Both the position numbers and the translations under genes were made by a program. A DNA stretch of 64,000 bases from Mycobacterium paragordonae (GTDB lineage: Bacteria > Actinomycetota > Actinomycetes > Mycobacteriales > Mycobacteriaceae): the NCBI RefSeq assembly GCF_003614435.1, contig NZ_CP025546.1, positions 3,038,001 through 3,102,000 of the forward strand, read 5' to 3'. Position 1 is the stretch's first letter. Each line of letters begins with the position of its first letter. Below are positions 9,017 to 22,625 of this stretch, piece after piece. Under the pieces are notes generated by a model. It had not been told where the DNA came from. It saw nothing but the letters and a program-made list of their open reading frames with translations, and ran no database searches.

Positions 9017-11938
9017 ATGACGGTCGAGTTCCGCCTGCTCGGCGACGTCGAGGTGTGTGTGGACGGGCAGCGGCTGGATATCGGGCATGCGCGACGGCAG
9101 TGTGTCCTGGTCGCGTTGCTGGTCGACGTCAATCACGCGGTGTCACCGGAGCAGTTGGTGGATCGGGTGTGGTCGGATCGGCCGCCGCGTCGGGCCCGAA
9201 ATTCGTTGGCGGGCTACGTGTCTCGCCTGCGGAGTCTGCTGGCCGACATCGACGGCGTGACGATCTCCCGGGGACCCTCGGGCTACGTGCTGGGTGCGGA
9301 TTCGTTGTCGGTGGATCTGCACCGGTTCCGGGATCTGGCGGCGCGGGCGCGAGCGAGCGCTGACCCGGTGGAGGCGACGGCGTTGTTCGATCAGGCGCTG
9401 GGGGTCTGGTCCGGTGAGCCGTTCATGTTCCTCGACACGCCGTGGGTGAACGAAGTGCGCAGTGCGGTGCGTGCGGAGCGGTTCGCGGTAGAGCTCGATC
9501 GCAACGATGTGGGTTTGCGGGCGGGTCGTCATGGTGAGTTGCTGGTGGAGTTGACCGCATCGCAGGCTGCGCATCCCCTCGATGAGCGGCTGGCGGGGCA
9601 GGTGATGCTGGCGCAGTACCGGTGTGGGCGGCAGGCCGATGCGCTGGAGACCTATCGCCGCACCAGACTCCGGCTCGTCGAGGAACTCGGCGTCGAGCCC
9701 AGCCCCGCGCTGGCCCGCGTTCACCAGCAGATCCTTGCCGGTGAAGCGCGCCATCGCACGGAGCCGGCGGTCGCTGTGGACGTCGTGCCGGTGCGTCCGG
9801 TGGTGTGTGATCGACCGCATTCGGGGTTGCTGCGGCGTGCGACGAGTTTCGTCGGTCACGAGCGGGAGTTGGCGCAGACAGTGGCGGCGTTGCGGGTCGG
9901 ACCGCTGGTGACGCTGGTCGGGGTTGGGGGTGTGGGTAAGACGCGGCTGGCATGGGAGGTGGCGCGCCGTGACCAGCAGCGATTTGCCGACGGGGTATGG
10001 CTGTGCGAGCTCGGGCCCTTGGAGCACGGCGAGGCGGTGGGGCATGCGGTGGCGGCGGCGTTGCGATTGCGTCAGCAGCACGGGATGGGCGTCGAGGAGT
10101 CGGTGATCGAGTACCTGCGGTCGCGGTCGGCGTTGCTGGTCTTGGATAACTGCGAGCACGTGGTGGAAGCGGCGGCGGGGTTGGCCGAGCGGATTGTGGG
10201 TCAGTGTCCGGGGGTGTCGGTGCTGGCCACGAGTCGGCAGGGGTTGGGGGTCGAGGGCGAGCAGATGGTGGCGATTGCGCCGCTGTCGGTGGAGGATGCG
10301 ACGCGGTTATTTGTGGATCGGGCGCGGGCGGGGGTCCCGGGGTTCGGGGCGGAGGGCCAGTCCGCCGGGGTGGTGGCTGAAATCTGCCGGCGAGTGGATT
10401 GTCTGCCCTTGGGCGTCGAACTGGCGGCGGCGCGGATGCGGGTGATGAGTGCGGCTGATGTGGTGCGCCGGTTGGATCGGCTGGGGTTTCTGCGGGGTGC
10501 CATGCGGGGGGCGTTGCCGCGTCAGCAGAGTCTGGTGGCCACCATCGACTGGTCGTACCGGTTGCTGACCGAGGCTGAGCAGGCATTCTTTGCGCAGTTG
10601 TCGGTGTTCGCGGGGTCGTTTGATTTGGCGGCCGCTCACGTCGTGTGTGCCGGGGGCGACGAGGACGACACGCTGGATGTGCTGGCGGGTTTAGTCGACA
10701 AGTCGATGGTGGTGGTGCGCAACGTCACCGACCGCACCCGCTATGCCGTGCTGGAAACCCTGCGCGCCTACGGACGAGAACGCCTGCAGGAATCAGGGAC
10801 CGAACAACAATTGATGATTCGCCACGCGGAGTACTTCACCGATCTGGCCGAGCGGGCGGGAGCCGGCGTGGAGACCGCCGAGGAACGCGAATGGATCGAG
10901 CGGGTTCTGCCCGACTACGACAACCTGCGCACGGCGTTCGAGCGGGCGATGTCCGACCACAACATCGACCTGGCGTTGCGGTTGGTCGCCGCCTGCGCGG
11001 AGATATTCGGTATCCGCGTCGGTTATGAGGTTTTCCGGTGGGCCGAACGCGTCGCCGCGGCCGCCGATTCCGATCATCCGCTGTATCCGGCCGTGGTCGG
11101 CACGGCCGCCAGGGGAGCCTGGGCCCGCGGCGAGTATGCGACAGCACGAAGCCTGGCGGAGCTGGCCGGGGGGCGGGTGCCCGGACCGGGTACGTCGCGG
11201 ATCGCATATCCCGGAGATGTGCTCGCTGATCTGGATCTCTTCGAAGACAAGGCCGAGCAGGTTCTCAACTACTGGGACGAACAGGTCGCGGTGGCCCGGC
11301 AGGGCAGCAATCCGATCCGGCTGGGGCAGACACTTTCCACCGGCGCCGTCCTGCACGGGGTGCTGGGAGGCGATTTCGACCCGTACTTGCCGGCTGCGCG
11401 CGAAGGCGTGGAAATCGCCGAAACGACCGGCAATCCGACGGCCCGGTCCACCGCCTATTTCGGGCTGGCTTTCCTGCTCAAGAGGTCCGAGCCAGGCCGA
11501 GCGCTGGCGCTGTTCGACGAGGCCGCGAGCCTGGCCGGCGACGTGCAGAACTTCTGGTGGTACGGCATCGCGTTGATGGAAGCTGCCGCCACTCGCGCAG
11601 TGCACGGTGACCCGGTCGCGGCAGCGCAATTGTTCGACGACGTGCTGGACCATTGGGACCGGGTAGGCGACTGGACCGAACTGTGGATCAGCCTGCGCTA
11701 TGTGACGCGGTTGCTGGCTCGACTCGGCGCTGAGGACGATGTTGCATTCCTGCACTGGGCGCAGCTCAAAGCGGGGAAGGGATCCCCGTTACACGCCGAC
11801 CAGCTGTCGGCGCTGCAGGAGAGTTTGGGTGCGGCACGTTTCGCTGCCCACGGCGACGCGGATGCCGACGGGGCCGAGGTAGTGGCTCGGGCGCGTTCGG
11901 CGCTGCAGCGCTATGCCCAGCGCACCGCCTCGGTGTAG
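9017..11938 (+). CDS. SARP-family regulator with BTAD, NB-ARC ATPase and C-terminal repeats (AfsR-like)
   Basis: A 973-aa putative transcription activator. The start is ATG 9017 (MTVEFRLLGDVEV) behind GAGAGGG. Residues 1-95 are an OmpR/PhoB-type winged helix, about 100-245 the bacterial transcriptional activation domain (BTAD). The nucleotide-binding module follows, with a P-loop GVGGVGKT near residues 301-308 and a Walker B LLVLDNCEH near 372-380, and then LATSRQGLG and CLPLGVELAAARM motifs typical of STAND/NB-ARC ATPases. The C-terminal 370 residues look like helical TPR-type repeats. Such proteins switch on secondary-metabolite or surface genes after ATP-dependent assembly. Targets are unknown; the flanking PE genes or the PKS block are guesses. 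Base composition changes inside the gene: codons are strongly G-ending up to about 10,730 and more C-ending after that. Confidence 0.9.
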   Translation: MTVEFRLLGDVEVCVDGQRLDIGHARRQCVLVALLVDVNHAVSPEQLVDRVWSDRPPRRARNSLAGYVSRLRSLLADIDGVTISRGPSGYVLGADSLSVDLHRFRDLAARARASADPVEATALFDQALGVWSGEPFMFLDTPWVNEVRSAVRAERFAVELDRNDVGLRAGRHGELLVELTASQAAHPLDERLAGQVMLAQYRCGRQADALETYRRTRLRLVEELGVEPSPALARVHQQILAGEARHRTEPAVAVDVVPVRPVVCDRPHSGLLRRATSFVGHERELAQTVAALRVGPLVTLVGVGGVGKTRLAWEVARRDQQRFADGVWLCELGPLEHGEAVGHAVAAALRLRQQHGMGVEESVIEYLRSRSALLVLDNCEHVVEAAAGLAERIVGQCPGVSVLATSRQGLGVEGEQMVAIAPLSVEDATRLFVDRARAGVPGFGAEGQSAGVVAEICRRVDCLPLGVELAAARMRVMSAADVVRRLDRLGFLRGAMRGALPRQQSLVATIDWSYRLLTEAEQAFFAQLSVFAGSFDLAAAHVVCAGGDEDDTLDVLAGLVDKSMVVVRNVTDRTRYAVLETLRAYGRERLQESGTEQQLMIRHAEYFTDLAERAGAGVETAEEREWIERVLPDYDNLRTAFERAMSDHNIDLALRLVAACAEIFGIRVGYEVFRWAERVAAAADSDHPLYPAVVGTAARGAWARGEYATARSLAELAGGRVPGPGTSRIAYPGDVLADLDLFEDKAEQVLNYWDEQVAVARQGSNPIRLGQTLSTGAVLHGVLGGDFDPYLPAAREGVEIAETTGNPTARSTAYFGLAFLLKRSEPGRALALFDEAASLAGDVQNFWWYGIALMEAAATRAVHGDPVAAAQLFDDVLDHWDRVGDWTELWISLRYVTRLLARLGAEDDVAFLHWAQLKAGKGSPLHADQLSALQESLGAARFAAHGDADADGAEVVARARSALQRYAQRTASV

Positions 11939-11956
11939 CCGGGCGCTCTACCCAAG

Positions 11957-12003
11957 GACGCGGCACCGAACGTCAGCTGCTGCCGCGCGTCCGGTGCCGC
12001 GTC
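11957..12003. terminator. Bidirectional terminator-like hairpin between convergent genes
   Basis: A perfect 12-bp GC-rich stem (11957-11968 pairs with 11992-12003) with a 23-nt loop lies in the 80-bp gap between the ends of the convergent SARP and giant PE genes. There is no clear T-run, as is common for mycobacterial terminator-like hairpins. Position and stem strength favour a shared terminator. Confidence 0.6.
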
Positions 12004-12018
12004 GTCGGGGGCTGGTGC

Positions 12019-15000
12019 TCAGCCGACCTGGACGCCTGCGCTTCCGCTGAACGCGGCCTGCAAGGCCAACTGCAGGTTGAGCAAAATGTTGCTGATCGAA
12101 GCGCTCAGGCCCAGGCCGGCGTTGTTGAGCGAGGCCAACAACGAGCCGCCGGTTTGGGTGAGACCAGCCAGACCCGTCTGGAGGCTAGTCACCAGTGCGC
12201 CGCCCGTTTGCCCGAATCCCGACAGACCGGCACCGAGGCTTGCACCCAGCGCGTTGCTGAAGACGTTCGTCACCTGGGTAACCGCATTCACCCAGATGTT
12301 GGCCAGCGCCATACCGGTTTGACCGCTTCCTGCCAATGCTGCGACGAGGTTGGCGGCGATCGCCGCGCCGGTCTGTGCCAGCCCGGACAGGCCCCCGCCG
12401 AGCCCGGCGGTTAGGCTCCCACCCGCGTTCAACAGGCCGTTGATCCCGGCGTTGAGGGCTGCGGACAGGCCAGCCAGGTTCAGGTTCAGGTTGGCGTTGA
12501 GTGCTAATGAGAGGTTGGGTAAGGCCGCCGTGAGGTTGGCCGCCAGGTTGGCGCCGGCGTTGAGGAGGGCGTTGAGGCCGGCTTGCAGGGCCGGTGCTCC
12601 GTTCAAAGCGGCGGATAGCGCGGCGTTGAACGCTCCCGAAAGGGCGCCCAGACTCGCCTGGAAGGCAGGCAGGCTACCCGAGAACGCTGCGGTCAGGGCA
12701 CCCGACAGAGCAGCGTTGAGGGCGGGAAGGGAGGCGCTGAAGCTGGCCGCAAGGGCCGGCAGGGCACCGCTGAAGGTCGCGGCCAGGTTCGCCCCGGCGT
12801 TGATCAGGGCATTGACGCCGGCCTGGAACGCCGGGGCGCCGGCCAGGGCGGCATTCAGGGCTGCGTTGAACGCGCCGCTGAGGGCGTTCAGGCTGGCCTG
12901 GAAGGCCGGCAGACCGCCCGTGAGGGCGGCGTTGATGGCCCCGGTGAATGCTGCCGAGAGGGTCGGCAGGGTACCGCCCAGGGTGGCCGAGAACTGGGCG
13001 GCCAGGGCCGGGAACGCGCCGCTTAAGGTAGCCGCCAGGTTCTGCCCGGCGGTGACGAAAGCGTTCAGGCCGGCTTGCAGAGCCGGGGCCCCGGCGAACG
13101 CGGCGTTCAGTGCAGCGTTGAAGGCCGTGTTCAGCGCGCCGAGGCTGACCTGGAACGACGGCAAGCTGCCCGACAGCGCGGCATTGAGGGCCCCGGTGAA
13201 CGCTGCAGACAGGGCCGGCAGCGTGGCGCTGAACGATCCGGAGAGCTGCGCCGCTAGCGCCGGCAGGCTCGCACTGAAGGTCGCTGCGAGGTTCTGGCCG
13301 GCGTTGATCGCAGCGTTGAGGGCCGCGGAGAGGCCGTTGAGGTTGGCACCGAGGTTGCCGGTGAGCATCGCGTTCAGGGCGGCGCCGAAGTTGGGCAGCA
13401 CCAGGCCGGGGAAGCCGGGGATGTTCAGCGGCGGGAGCCCGAAGTTCAGCGGCGGGAGCTGGAAGCCGGGGAAGCCGGGCAGCGGGGGCAGGGTCAGGTT
13501 GCCGGCCAGGTTGACCAGCGTGTTCAGGCCACCGGTCAGGGCGGCGCCGAAGTTGGGCAGCACCAGGCCCGGGAAGCCCGGCACGTTGAGCGGCGGCAGG
13601 CCGAAGTTCAGCGGCGGGAGCTGGAAGCCGGGGAAGCCGGGCAGCGGGGGCAGGGTCAGGTTGCCGGCCAGGTTGACCAGGGTGTTCAGTCCACCGGTGA
13701 GGGCGGCGCCGAAGTTGGGCAGCACCAGCCCGGGGAAGCCCGGCACGTTGAGCGGCGGCAGGCCGAAGTTCAGCGGCGGGAGCTGGAAGCCGGGGAAGCC
13801 GGGCAGCGGCGGCAGGGTCAGGTTGCCGGCCAGGTTGACCAGGGTGTTCAGTCCACCGGTGAGGGCGGCGCCGAAGTTGGGCAGCACCAGGCCGGGGAAG
13901 CCCGGCACGTTGAGCGGCGGGAGCCCGAAGTTCAGCGGCGGGAGCTGGAAGCCGGGGAAGCCGGGCAGCGGCGGCAGGGTGAGGTTGCCCGCCAGGTTGG
14001 CCAGCGTGTTCAGCCCGCCGGTCAGGGCGGCGCCGAAGTTGGGCAGCACCAGCCCGGGGAAGCCCGGGATGTTCAGCGGCGGCAGGCCGAAGTTCAGCGG
14101 CGGCAGCTGGAAGCCGGGGAACCCAGGCAGCGGGGGCAGGGTCAGGTTGCCGGCCAGGTTGGCCAGCGTGTTGAGCCCACCGGTCAGGGCGGCGCCGAAG
14201 TTGGGCAGCACCAGACCCGGGAAGCCCGGCACGTTGAGCGGCGGGAGCCCGAAGTTCAGCGGGGGCAGCTGGAAGCCGGGGAACCCAGGCAACGGCGGCA
14301 GGGCAAGGTTGCCACTCAACGCGGCATTCAAGGCGGCCGACAGGCCATTGAGGTTAGCGCCGAGGTTCGCCGTGAGTGCGGCACCCAGGTTGGGCAGCAC
14401 CAGGCCGGGGAAGCCCGGCACGTTGAGCGGGGGCAGGCCGAAGTTCAGCGGCGGGAGCTGGAAGCCGGGGAAGCCGGGCAGCGGGGGCAGGGTCAGGTTG
14501 CCGGCCAAGTTGGACAGGGTGTTGAGTCCGCCGGTGAGGGCGGCGCCGAAGTTGGGCAGCACCAGCCCGGGGAAGCCCGGCACGTTGAGCGGGGGCAGGC
14601 CGAAGTTCAACGGGGGCAGTTGGAAGCCGGGGAATCCGGGCAGCGGCGGCAGGGTGAGGTTGCCGGCCAGGTTGACCAGGGTGTTCAGGCCGCCGGTGAG
14701 GGCGGCGCCGAAGTTGGGCAGCACCAGGCCCGGGAAGCCCGGGATGTTCAGCGGCGGCAGGCCGAAGTTCAGCGGCGGCAGTTGGAAGCCGGGGAATCCG
14801 GGCAGCGGGGGCAGGGTGAGGTTGCCGGCCAGGTTGACCAGGGTGTTGAGGCCACCGGTGAGGGCGGCGCCGAAGTTGGGCAGCACCAGCCCGGGGAAGC
14901 CCGGCACGTTGAGCGGGGGCAGGCCGAAGTTCAGCGGCGGGAGCTGGAAGCCGGGGAATCCGGGCAGCGGCGGCAGGGTCAGGTTGCCCGCCAGGTTGAC

Positions 15001-18000
15001 CAACGTGTTCAGACCACCGGTCAGCGCGGCGCCGAAGTTGGGCAGCACCAGGCCCGGGAAGCCCGGCACGTTGAGCGGCGGGAGCCCGAAGTTCAGCGGG
15101 GGCAGCTGGAAGCCGGGGAACCCAGGCAACGGCGGCAGGGCAAGGTTGCCACTCAACGCGGCATTCAAGCTGGCCGACAGACCATTGAGGCTGGCGCCCA
15201 GGTTTGCACTGAGGGCCGCCCCGAGGTCGGGCAGCACCAGGCCCGGGAAGCCCGGGATGTTCAGCGGCGGCAGGCCGAAGTTCAGCGGCGGGAGCTGGAA
15301 GCCGGGGAACCCGGGCAGCGGGGGCAGGGTCAGGTTGCCGGCCAGGTTGGCCAGCGTGTTCAGGCCACCGGTCAGGGCGGCGCCGAAGTTGGGCAGCACC
15401 AGCCCGGGGAAGCCCGGCACGTTGAGCGGCGGCAGGCCGAAGTTCAGCGGCGGGAGCTGGAAGCCGGGGAACCCGGGCAGCGGCGGCAGGGTCAGGTTGC
15501 CGGCCAGGTTGACCAGGGTGTTCAGTCCACCGGTGAGGGCGGCGCCGAAGTTGGGCAGCACCAGGCCGGGGAAGCCCGGCACGTTGAGCGGCGGGAGCCC
15601 GAAGTTCAGCGGCGGGAGCTGGAAGCCGGGGAACCCGGGCAGCGGCGGCAGGGTCAGGTTGCCCGCCAGGTTGGCCAGCGTGTTCAGCCCGCCGGTCAGG
15701 GCGGCGCCGAAGTTGGGCAGCACCAGCCCGGGGAAGCCGGGGATGTTCAGCGGCGGCAGGCCGAAGTTCAGCGGGGGCAGTTGGAAGCCGGGGAAGCCGG
15801 GCAGCGGGGGCAGGGTGAGGTTGCCCGCCAGGTTGGCCAGCGTGTTCAGCCCGCCGGTGAGGGCGGCGCCGAAGTTGGGCAGCACCAGCCCGGGGAAGCC
15901 GGGGATGTTGAGCGGCGGCAGGCCGAAGTTCAGCGGGGGCAGCTGGAAGCCGGGGAACCCGGGCAGCGGCGGCAGGGTCAGGTTGCCGGCCAGGTTGGCC
16001 AGCGTGTTCAGGCCACCGGTCAGGGCGGCGCCGAAGTTAGGCAGCACCAGACCCGGGAAGCCCGGCACGTTGAGCGGCGGGAGCCCGAAGTTCAGCGGGG
16101 GCAGCTGGAAGCCGGGGAACCCAGGCAACGGCGGCAGGGCAAGGTTGCCACTCAACGCGGCATTCAAGCTGGCCGACAGACCATTGAGGCTGGCGCCCAG
16201 GTTTGCACTGAGGGCCGCCCCGAGGTCGGGCAGCACCAGGCCCGGGAAGCCCGGCACGTTGAGCGGCGGGAGCCCGAAGTTCAGCGGCGGGAGCTGGAAG
16301 CCGGGGAACCCGGGCAGCGGGGGCAGGGTCAGGTTGCCGGCCAGGTTGGCCAGCGTGTTCAGGCCACCGGTCAGGGCGGCGCCGAAGTTGGGCAGCACCA
16401 GCCCGGGGAAGCCCGGCACGTTGAGCGGGGGCAGGCCGAAGTTCAACGGGGGCAGTTGGAAGCCGGGGAAGCCGGGCAGCGGCGGCAGGGTGAGGTTGCC
16501 GGCCAGGTTGACCAGGGTGTTCAGGCCACCGGTGAGCGCGGCGCCGAAGTTGGGCAGCACCAGGCCCGGGAAGCCCGGCACGTTGAGCGGGGGCAGGCCG
16601 AAGTTCAACGGCGGCAGCTGGAAGCCGGGGAACCCAGGCAGCGGCGGCAGGGTCAGGTTGCCCGCCAGGTTGGCCAGCGTGTTGAGCCCGCCGGTCAGGG
16701 CGGCGCCGAAGTTGGGCAGCACCAGGCCCGGGAAGCCCGGCACATTGAGCGGCGGCAGGCCGAAGTTCAACGGCGGCAGCTGGAAGCCGGGGAACCCAGG
16801 CAGCGGCGGCAGGGTCAGGTTGCCCGCCAGGTTGACCAGGGTGTTCAGGCCACCGGTGAGCGCGGCGCCGAAGTTGGGCAGCACCAGCCCGGGGAAGCCC
16901 GGGATGTTCAGCGGCGGCAGGCCGAAGTTCAACGGGGGCAGCTGGAAGCCGGGGAAGCCGGGCAGCGGGGGCAGGGTCAGGTTGCCGGCCAGGTTGGCCA
17001 GCGTGTTGAGCCCGCCGGTCAGGGCGGCGCCGAAGTTGGGCAGCACCAGCCCGGGGAAGCCCGGCACATTGAGCGGCGGGAGCCCGAAGTTCAACGGCGG
17101 CAGCTGGAAGCCGGGGAACCCAGGCAGCGGCGGCAGGGCAAGGTTGCCACTCAACGCGGCATTCAAGCTGGCCGACAGACCATTGAGGCTGGCGCCCAGG
17201 TTTGCACTGAGGGCCGCCCCGAGGTCGGGCAGCACCAGGCCGGGGAAGCCCGGCACGTTGAGCGGCGGGAGCCCGAAGTTCAGCGGCGGGAGCTGGAATC
17301 CGGGGAACCCAGGCAACGGCGGCAGGGTCAGGTTGCCGGCCAGGTTGGCCAGCGTGTTCAGGCCACCGGTCAGGGCGGCGCCGAAGTTGGGCAGCACCAG
17401 GCCGGGGAAGCCCGGCACGTTGAGCGGCGGGAGCCCGAAGTTCAGCGGCGGGAGCTGGAAGCCGGGGAACCCAGGCAGCGGCGGCAGGGTGAGGTTGCCG
17501 GCCAGGTTGGCCAGCGTGTTGAGCCCGCCGGTGAGCGCGGCGCCGAAGTTGGGCAGCACCAGGCCGGGGAAGCCCGGGATGTTGAGCGGCGGCAGGCCGA
17601 AGTTCAGCGGGGGCAGCTGGAAGCCGGGGAAGCCGGGCAGCGGGGGCAGGGTGAGGTTGCCCGCCAGGTTGACCAGCGTGTTCAGTCCACCGGTCAGGGC
17701 GGCGCCGAAGTTGGGCAGCACCAGCCCGGGGAAGCCCGGGATGTTCAGCGGCGGGAGCCCGAAGTTCAACGGCGGCAGTTGGAAGCCGGGGAACCCAGGC
17801 AGCGGGGGCAGGGTGAGGTTGCCGGCCAGGTTGACCAGCGTGTTCAGGCCACCGTTCAGGGCGGCGCCGAAGTTAGGCAGCACCAGCCCGGGGAAGCCCG
17901 GGATGTTCAGCGGGGGCAGCCCGAAGTTCAGCGGGGGCAGCTGGAAGCCGGGGAACCCAGGCAGCGGGGGCAGGGTGAGGTTGCCGGCCAGGTTGGCCAG

Positions 18001-19095
18001 CGTGTTCAGGCCACCGGTCAGGGCGGCGCCGAAGTTAGGCAGCACCAGGCCCGGGAAGCCCGGGATGTTCAGCGGGGGCAGGCCGAAGTTCAGCGGCGGG
18101 AGCTGGAAGCCGGGGAACCCGGGCAGCGGCGGCAGGGTCAGGTTGCCGGCCAGGTTGACCAGCGTGTTCAGCCCACCGGTCAGGGCGCCATTGAATGTTG
18201 CTGCCAACGAGGGGAGGCCCCCGAGACCCGCCGAAAGTGCCGCGCTGAGCTGAGCGCCCAAAGCGGGCAGACCGACGCCGAGGTTGCCGGCAAGGTTGAC
18301 ACCAGTCTGAACCGCCTGGGACAAAGCAGCCGAGAAGTTGCCAATAATTTGCCCACCGGTTTGAGCGAGCACCGCCAGGGACGGAAGCGCGCCGGTGAAG
18401 TTGGCGCTCAGGTTTGCGCTGAGATTTGCGCCCAGGGTTCCGTTCAACAGCGCGGCGAGGGCAGCGTTACCTTGGCCTGTGAGCGCGGCACCCGCTGCCG
18501 ACAACGAAGCTCCCGCGCCGCCCAATCCGACGCCGAGGTTCGTGATGACTTGGCCTGTCTGAGCAAGTCCAGCGCCGAACCCGGACGCGAGCGCCCCGCC
18601 GGTCTGCAGGGCCAGACCCGCGCCGAGGCTGGGGAGGGCGGCGACGGCACGTAGTGCGTTAGCGGCGTTGAGCCCAAGCGATCCCGACCCACTGATTGAG
18701 CCACCGAGGCCGGGTAGTGAACCGGAGAGGCCGCCTTGGAAACCGGCGGCGATGTTGCCCAGGCCGATCTCGATGTTCGCGACGATGTTGTTCAGGTTGA
18801 ACAACGCGGAGATGTTGACGGCTTCCGCCGCTGCGTAGGCCGTGGCGCCGCGACTCAGTGCTGCCACGAACTCTTCGTGGTACGCGGCAGCTTGTGCGCT
18901 GACGGCCTGATAGTCGCTGCCGAGGGTGCCGAACAACCGCGCTATGGCAGTCGACACCTCGTCGGCCGCAGCAGGCGCTAACGCGGTCGTAGCACCAGCG
19001 GCTGATGAGGTGATTTCACCCAACGACGAACCGATACCGGCCAACTGCTCAGCAGCAGCCTCGACGAATTCGGGCACAGCAATGACAAAAGACAT
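12019..19095 (-). CDS. Giant PE family protein with 29 Leu/Pro/Gly repeats
   Basis: A 2358-aa PE protein read from the ATG at 19095-19093 ([10 protein letters not shown]), behind GGGGAGA. Residues 1-95 are the PE domain with export signal YAAAE. Next come about 210 residues rich in Ala/Gly/Leu with QTG motifs ([18 protein letters not shown]). The central 1600 residues are 29 near-identical repeats of 54 aa containing [16 protein letters not shown] and [13 protein letters not shown]; five units close with a longer Ala/Asn/Leu linker. After that come three Ala-rich repeats of 80-84 aa and a tail that again carries QTGG motifs. No transmembrane segment or catalytic motif is visible. It is not a PGRS protein, since GGxGG repeats are absent. 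It occupies the place of PE_PGRS30 in M. tuberculosis, divergent from argC. Likely secreted and surface-associated; function unknown. Confidence 0.9.
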   Translation of the reverse strand: MSFVIAVPEFVEAAAEQLAGIGSSLGEITSSAAGATTALAPAAADEVSTAIARLFGTLGSDYQAVSAQAAAYHEEFVAALSRGATAYAAAEAVNISALFNLNNIVANIEIGLGNIAAGFQGGLSGSLPGLGGSISGSGSLGLNAANALRAVAALPSLGAGLALQTGGALASGFGAGLAQTGQVITNLGVGLGGAGASLSAAGAALTGQGNAALAALLNGTLGANLSANLSANFTGALPSLAVLAQTGGQIIGNFSAALSQAVQTGVNLAGNLGVGLPALGAQLSAALSAGLGGLPSLAATFNGALTGGLNTLVNLAGNLTLPPLPGFPGFQLPPLNFGLPPLNIPGFPGLVLPNFGAALTGGLNTLANLAGNLTLPPLPGFPGFQLPPLNFGLPPLNIPGFPGLVLPNFGAALNGGLNTLVNLAGNLTLPPLPGFPGFQLPPLNFGLPPLNIPGFPGLVLPNFGAALTGGLNTLVNLAGNLTLPPLPGFPGFQLPPLNFGLPPLNIPGFPGLVLPNFGAALTGGLNTLANLAGNLTLPPLPGFPGFQLPPLNFGLPPLNVPGFPGLVLPNFGAALTGGLNTLANLAGNLTLPPLPGFPGFQLPPLNFGLPPLNVPGFPGLVLPDLGAALSANLGASLNGLSASLNAALSGNLALPPLPGFPGFQLPPLNFGLPPLNVPGFPGLVLPNFGAALTGGLNTLANLAGNLTLPPLPGFPGFQLPPLNFGLPPLNIPGFPGLVLPNFGAALTGGLNTLVNLAGNLTLPPLPGFPGFQLPPLNFGLPPLNVPGFPGLVLPNFGAALTGGLNTLANLAGNLTLPPLPGFPGFQLPPLNFGLPPLNVPGFPGLVLPNFGAALTGGLNTLVNLAGNLTLPPLPGFPGFQLPPLNFGLPPLNVPGFPGLVLPNFGAALTGGLNTLANLAGNLTLPPLPGFPGFQLPPLNFGLPPLNVPGFPGLVLPDLGAALSANLGASLNGLSASLNAALSGNLALPPLPGFPGFQLPPLNFGLPPLNVPGFPGLVLPNFGAALTGGLNTLANLAGNLTLPPLPGFPGFQLPPLNFGLPPLNIPGFPGLVLPNFGAALTGGLNTLANLAGNLTLPPLPGFPGFQLPPLNFGLPPLNIPGFPGLVLPNFGAALTGGLNTLANLAGNLTLPPLPGFPGFQLPPLNFGLPPLNVPGFPGLVLPNFGAALTGGLNTLVNLAGNLTLPPLPGFPGFQLPPLNFGLPPLNVPGFPGLVLPNFGAALTGGLNTLANLAGNLTLPPLPGFPGFQLPPLNFGLPPLNIPGFPGLVLPDLGAALSANLGASLNGLSASLNAALSGNLALPPLPGFPGFQLPPLNFGLPPLNVPGFPGLVLPNFGAALTGGLNTLVNLAGNLTLPPLPGFPGFQLPPLNFGLPPLNVPGFPGLVLPNFGAALTGGLNTLVNLAGNLTLPPLPGFPGFQLPPLNFGLPPLNIPGFPGLVLPNFGAALTGGLNTLVNLAGNLTLPPLPGFPGFQLPPLNFGLPPLNVPGFPGLVLPNFGAALTGGLNTLSNLAGNLTLPPLPGFPGFQLPPLNFGLPPLNVPGFPGLVLPNLGAALTANLGANLNGLSAALNAALSGNLALPPLPGFPGFQLPPLNFGLPPLNVPGFPGLVLPNFGAALTGGLNTLANLAGNLTLPPLPGFPGFQLPPLNFGLPPLNIPGFPGLVLPNFGAALTGGLNTLANLAGNLTLPPLPGFPGFQLPPLNFGLPPLNVPGFPGLVLPNFGAALTGGLNTLVNLAGNLTLPPLPGFPGFQLPPLNFGLPPLNVPGFPGLVLPNFGAALTGGLNTLVNLAGNLTLPPLPGFPGFQLPPLNFGLPPLNVPGFPGLVLPNFGAALTGGLNTLVNLAGNLTLPPLPGFPGFQLPPLNFGLPPLNIPGFPGLVLPNFGAALNAMLTGNLGANLNGLSAALNAAINAGQNLAATFSASLPALAAQLSGSFSATLPALSAAFTGALNAALSGSLPSFQVSLGALNTAFNAALNAAFAGAPALQAGLNAFVTAGQNLAATLSGAFPALAAQFSATLGGTLPTLSAAFTGAINAALTGGLPAFQASLNALSGAFNAALNAALAGAPAFQAGVNALINAGANLAATFSGALPALAASFSASLPALNAALSGALTAAFSGSLPAFQASLGALSGAFNAALSAALNGAPALQAGLNALLNAGANLAANLTAALPNLSLALNANLNLNLAGLSAALNAGINGLLNAGGSLTAGLGGGLSGLAQTGAAIAANLVAALAGSGQTGMALANIWVNAVTQVTNVFSNALGASLGAGLSGFGQTGGALVTSLQTGLAGLTQTGGSLLASLNNAGLGLSASISNILLNLQLALQAAFSGSAGVQVG
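12559..13302 (-). repeat. Three 80-84-aa Ala-rich repeats in the giant PE protein
   Basis: Three consecutive coding repeats of 252, 252 and 240 bp (13051-13302, 12799-13050, 12559-12798). Each starts with AGQNLAAT or AGANLAAT and runs through LPALAA, a LPAF(or S)Q(A or V)SL box and GAPALQAG. A partial fourth copy follows. They are more diverged from each other than the 162-bp units and therefore probably older. Confidence 0.8.
13379..18184 (-). repeat. Array of 29 tandem 162-bp coding repeats with higher-order blocks
   Basis: Reading along the protein I count 29 units. Twenty-five are 54 aa (162 bp). Units 6, 12, 18 and 23 are 63 aa (189 bp) because the GGLNTL(V/A)NLA linker is replaced by a longer [21 protein letters not shown] linker. 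The total, 25x162 plus 4x189, is 4806 bp and fits the coordinates. The unit before each block change is followed by a copy starting GNLA instead of GNLT. The blocks are 6, 6, 6, 5 and 6 units, a second period of about 1 kb. Units differ mainly at a few positions (Ile/Val in LPPLN-PGFPG, Val/Ala/Ser in NTL-NLA). All lengths are multiples of three, so expansion or contraction keeps the frame. Confidence 0.92.
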
Positions 19096-21741
<2,646 letters not shown>

Positions 21742-21745
<4 letters not shown>

Positions 21746-22625
21746 CGATGAACAGCGGCGATCTACCCACGCAGGTCAAGGCACAGGTACTGGCCGAAGC
21801 CCTGCCCTGGCTCAAACAACTGAACGGCAAGATCGTCGTCATCAAATACGGCGGCAACGCGATGACCGATGAGTCACTGCGCCGGGCGTTTGCCGCAGAT
21901 ATGGCGTTTCTGCGCAACTGTGGGGTGCATCCCGTGGTCGTGCACGGCGGGGGGCCGCAGATCACCGCGATGCTGCGCCGACTCGGCATCGAGGGTGACT
22001 TCAAAGGCGGATTCCGGGTCACCACACCGGAAGTGCTCGACGTCGCGCGGATGGTGTTGTTCGGGCAGGTCGGCCGCGAACTGGTCAACCTGATCAACGT
22101 GCACGGCCCGTACGCCGTCGGCATCACCGGCGAGGACGCGCAACTGTTCACCGCCGTGCGGCGCCGCGTCACCGTCGACGGTGTGGACACCGACATCGGC
22201 CTGGTCGGCGACGTGGAACTGGTCAACACCGCGGCTGTACTGGATCTCATTGCTGCCAAACGCATTCCGGTGGTGTCCACACTGGCGCCGGATGCCGAGG
22301 GGGTGGTGCACAACATCAACGCCGACACCGCTGCGGCGGCCCTGGCCGAGGCGCTGGGCGCCGAAAAGCTGTTGATGCTCACCGACGTTGAGGGCCTGTA
22401 CACCGGCTGGCCCGATCGCACCTCACTGGTCAGCCAGATCGATACCGCCACACTGGCACAACTGCTCCCCAGCTTGGAGGCAGGCATGATTCCCAAAATA
22501 GAGGCATGCCTGCGGGCGGTCACCGCCGGCGTGCCCAGCGCGCACGTCATCGATGGACGTGTCGAACACTGCGTCCTGGTTGAGCTTTTCACCGACGCCG
22601 GCACCGGCACCAAGGTGGTTTCCGC

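Noticed and set aside
13379..18184. Tandem DNA repeats that could suggest a CRISPR array or satellite
   Set aside because: Units abut without unique spacers, are 162-189 bp long and keep the reading frame, so they are coding repeats.
12350..18253. Open frame of about 1967 codons on the plus strand across the giant PE gene
   Set aside because: It mirrors the 162-bp repeats of the real minus-strand gene, is Arg/Pro/Lys-biased, has no family domain and lacks a PE-like start. The minus-strand frame has a PE domain and a ribosome-binding site.
14620..18654. Second plus-strand open frame of about 1344 codons in the same region
   Set aside because: Gln/Glu/Arg repeats with the same 54-codon period; another frame of the same tandem DNA.
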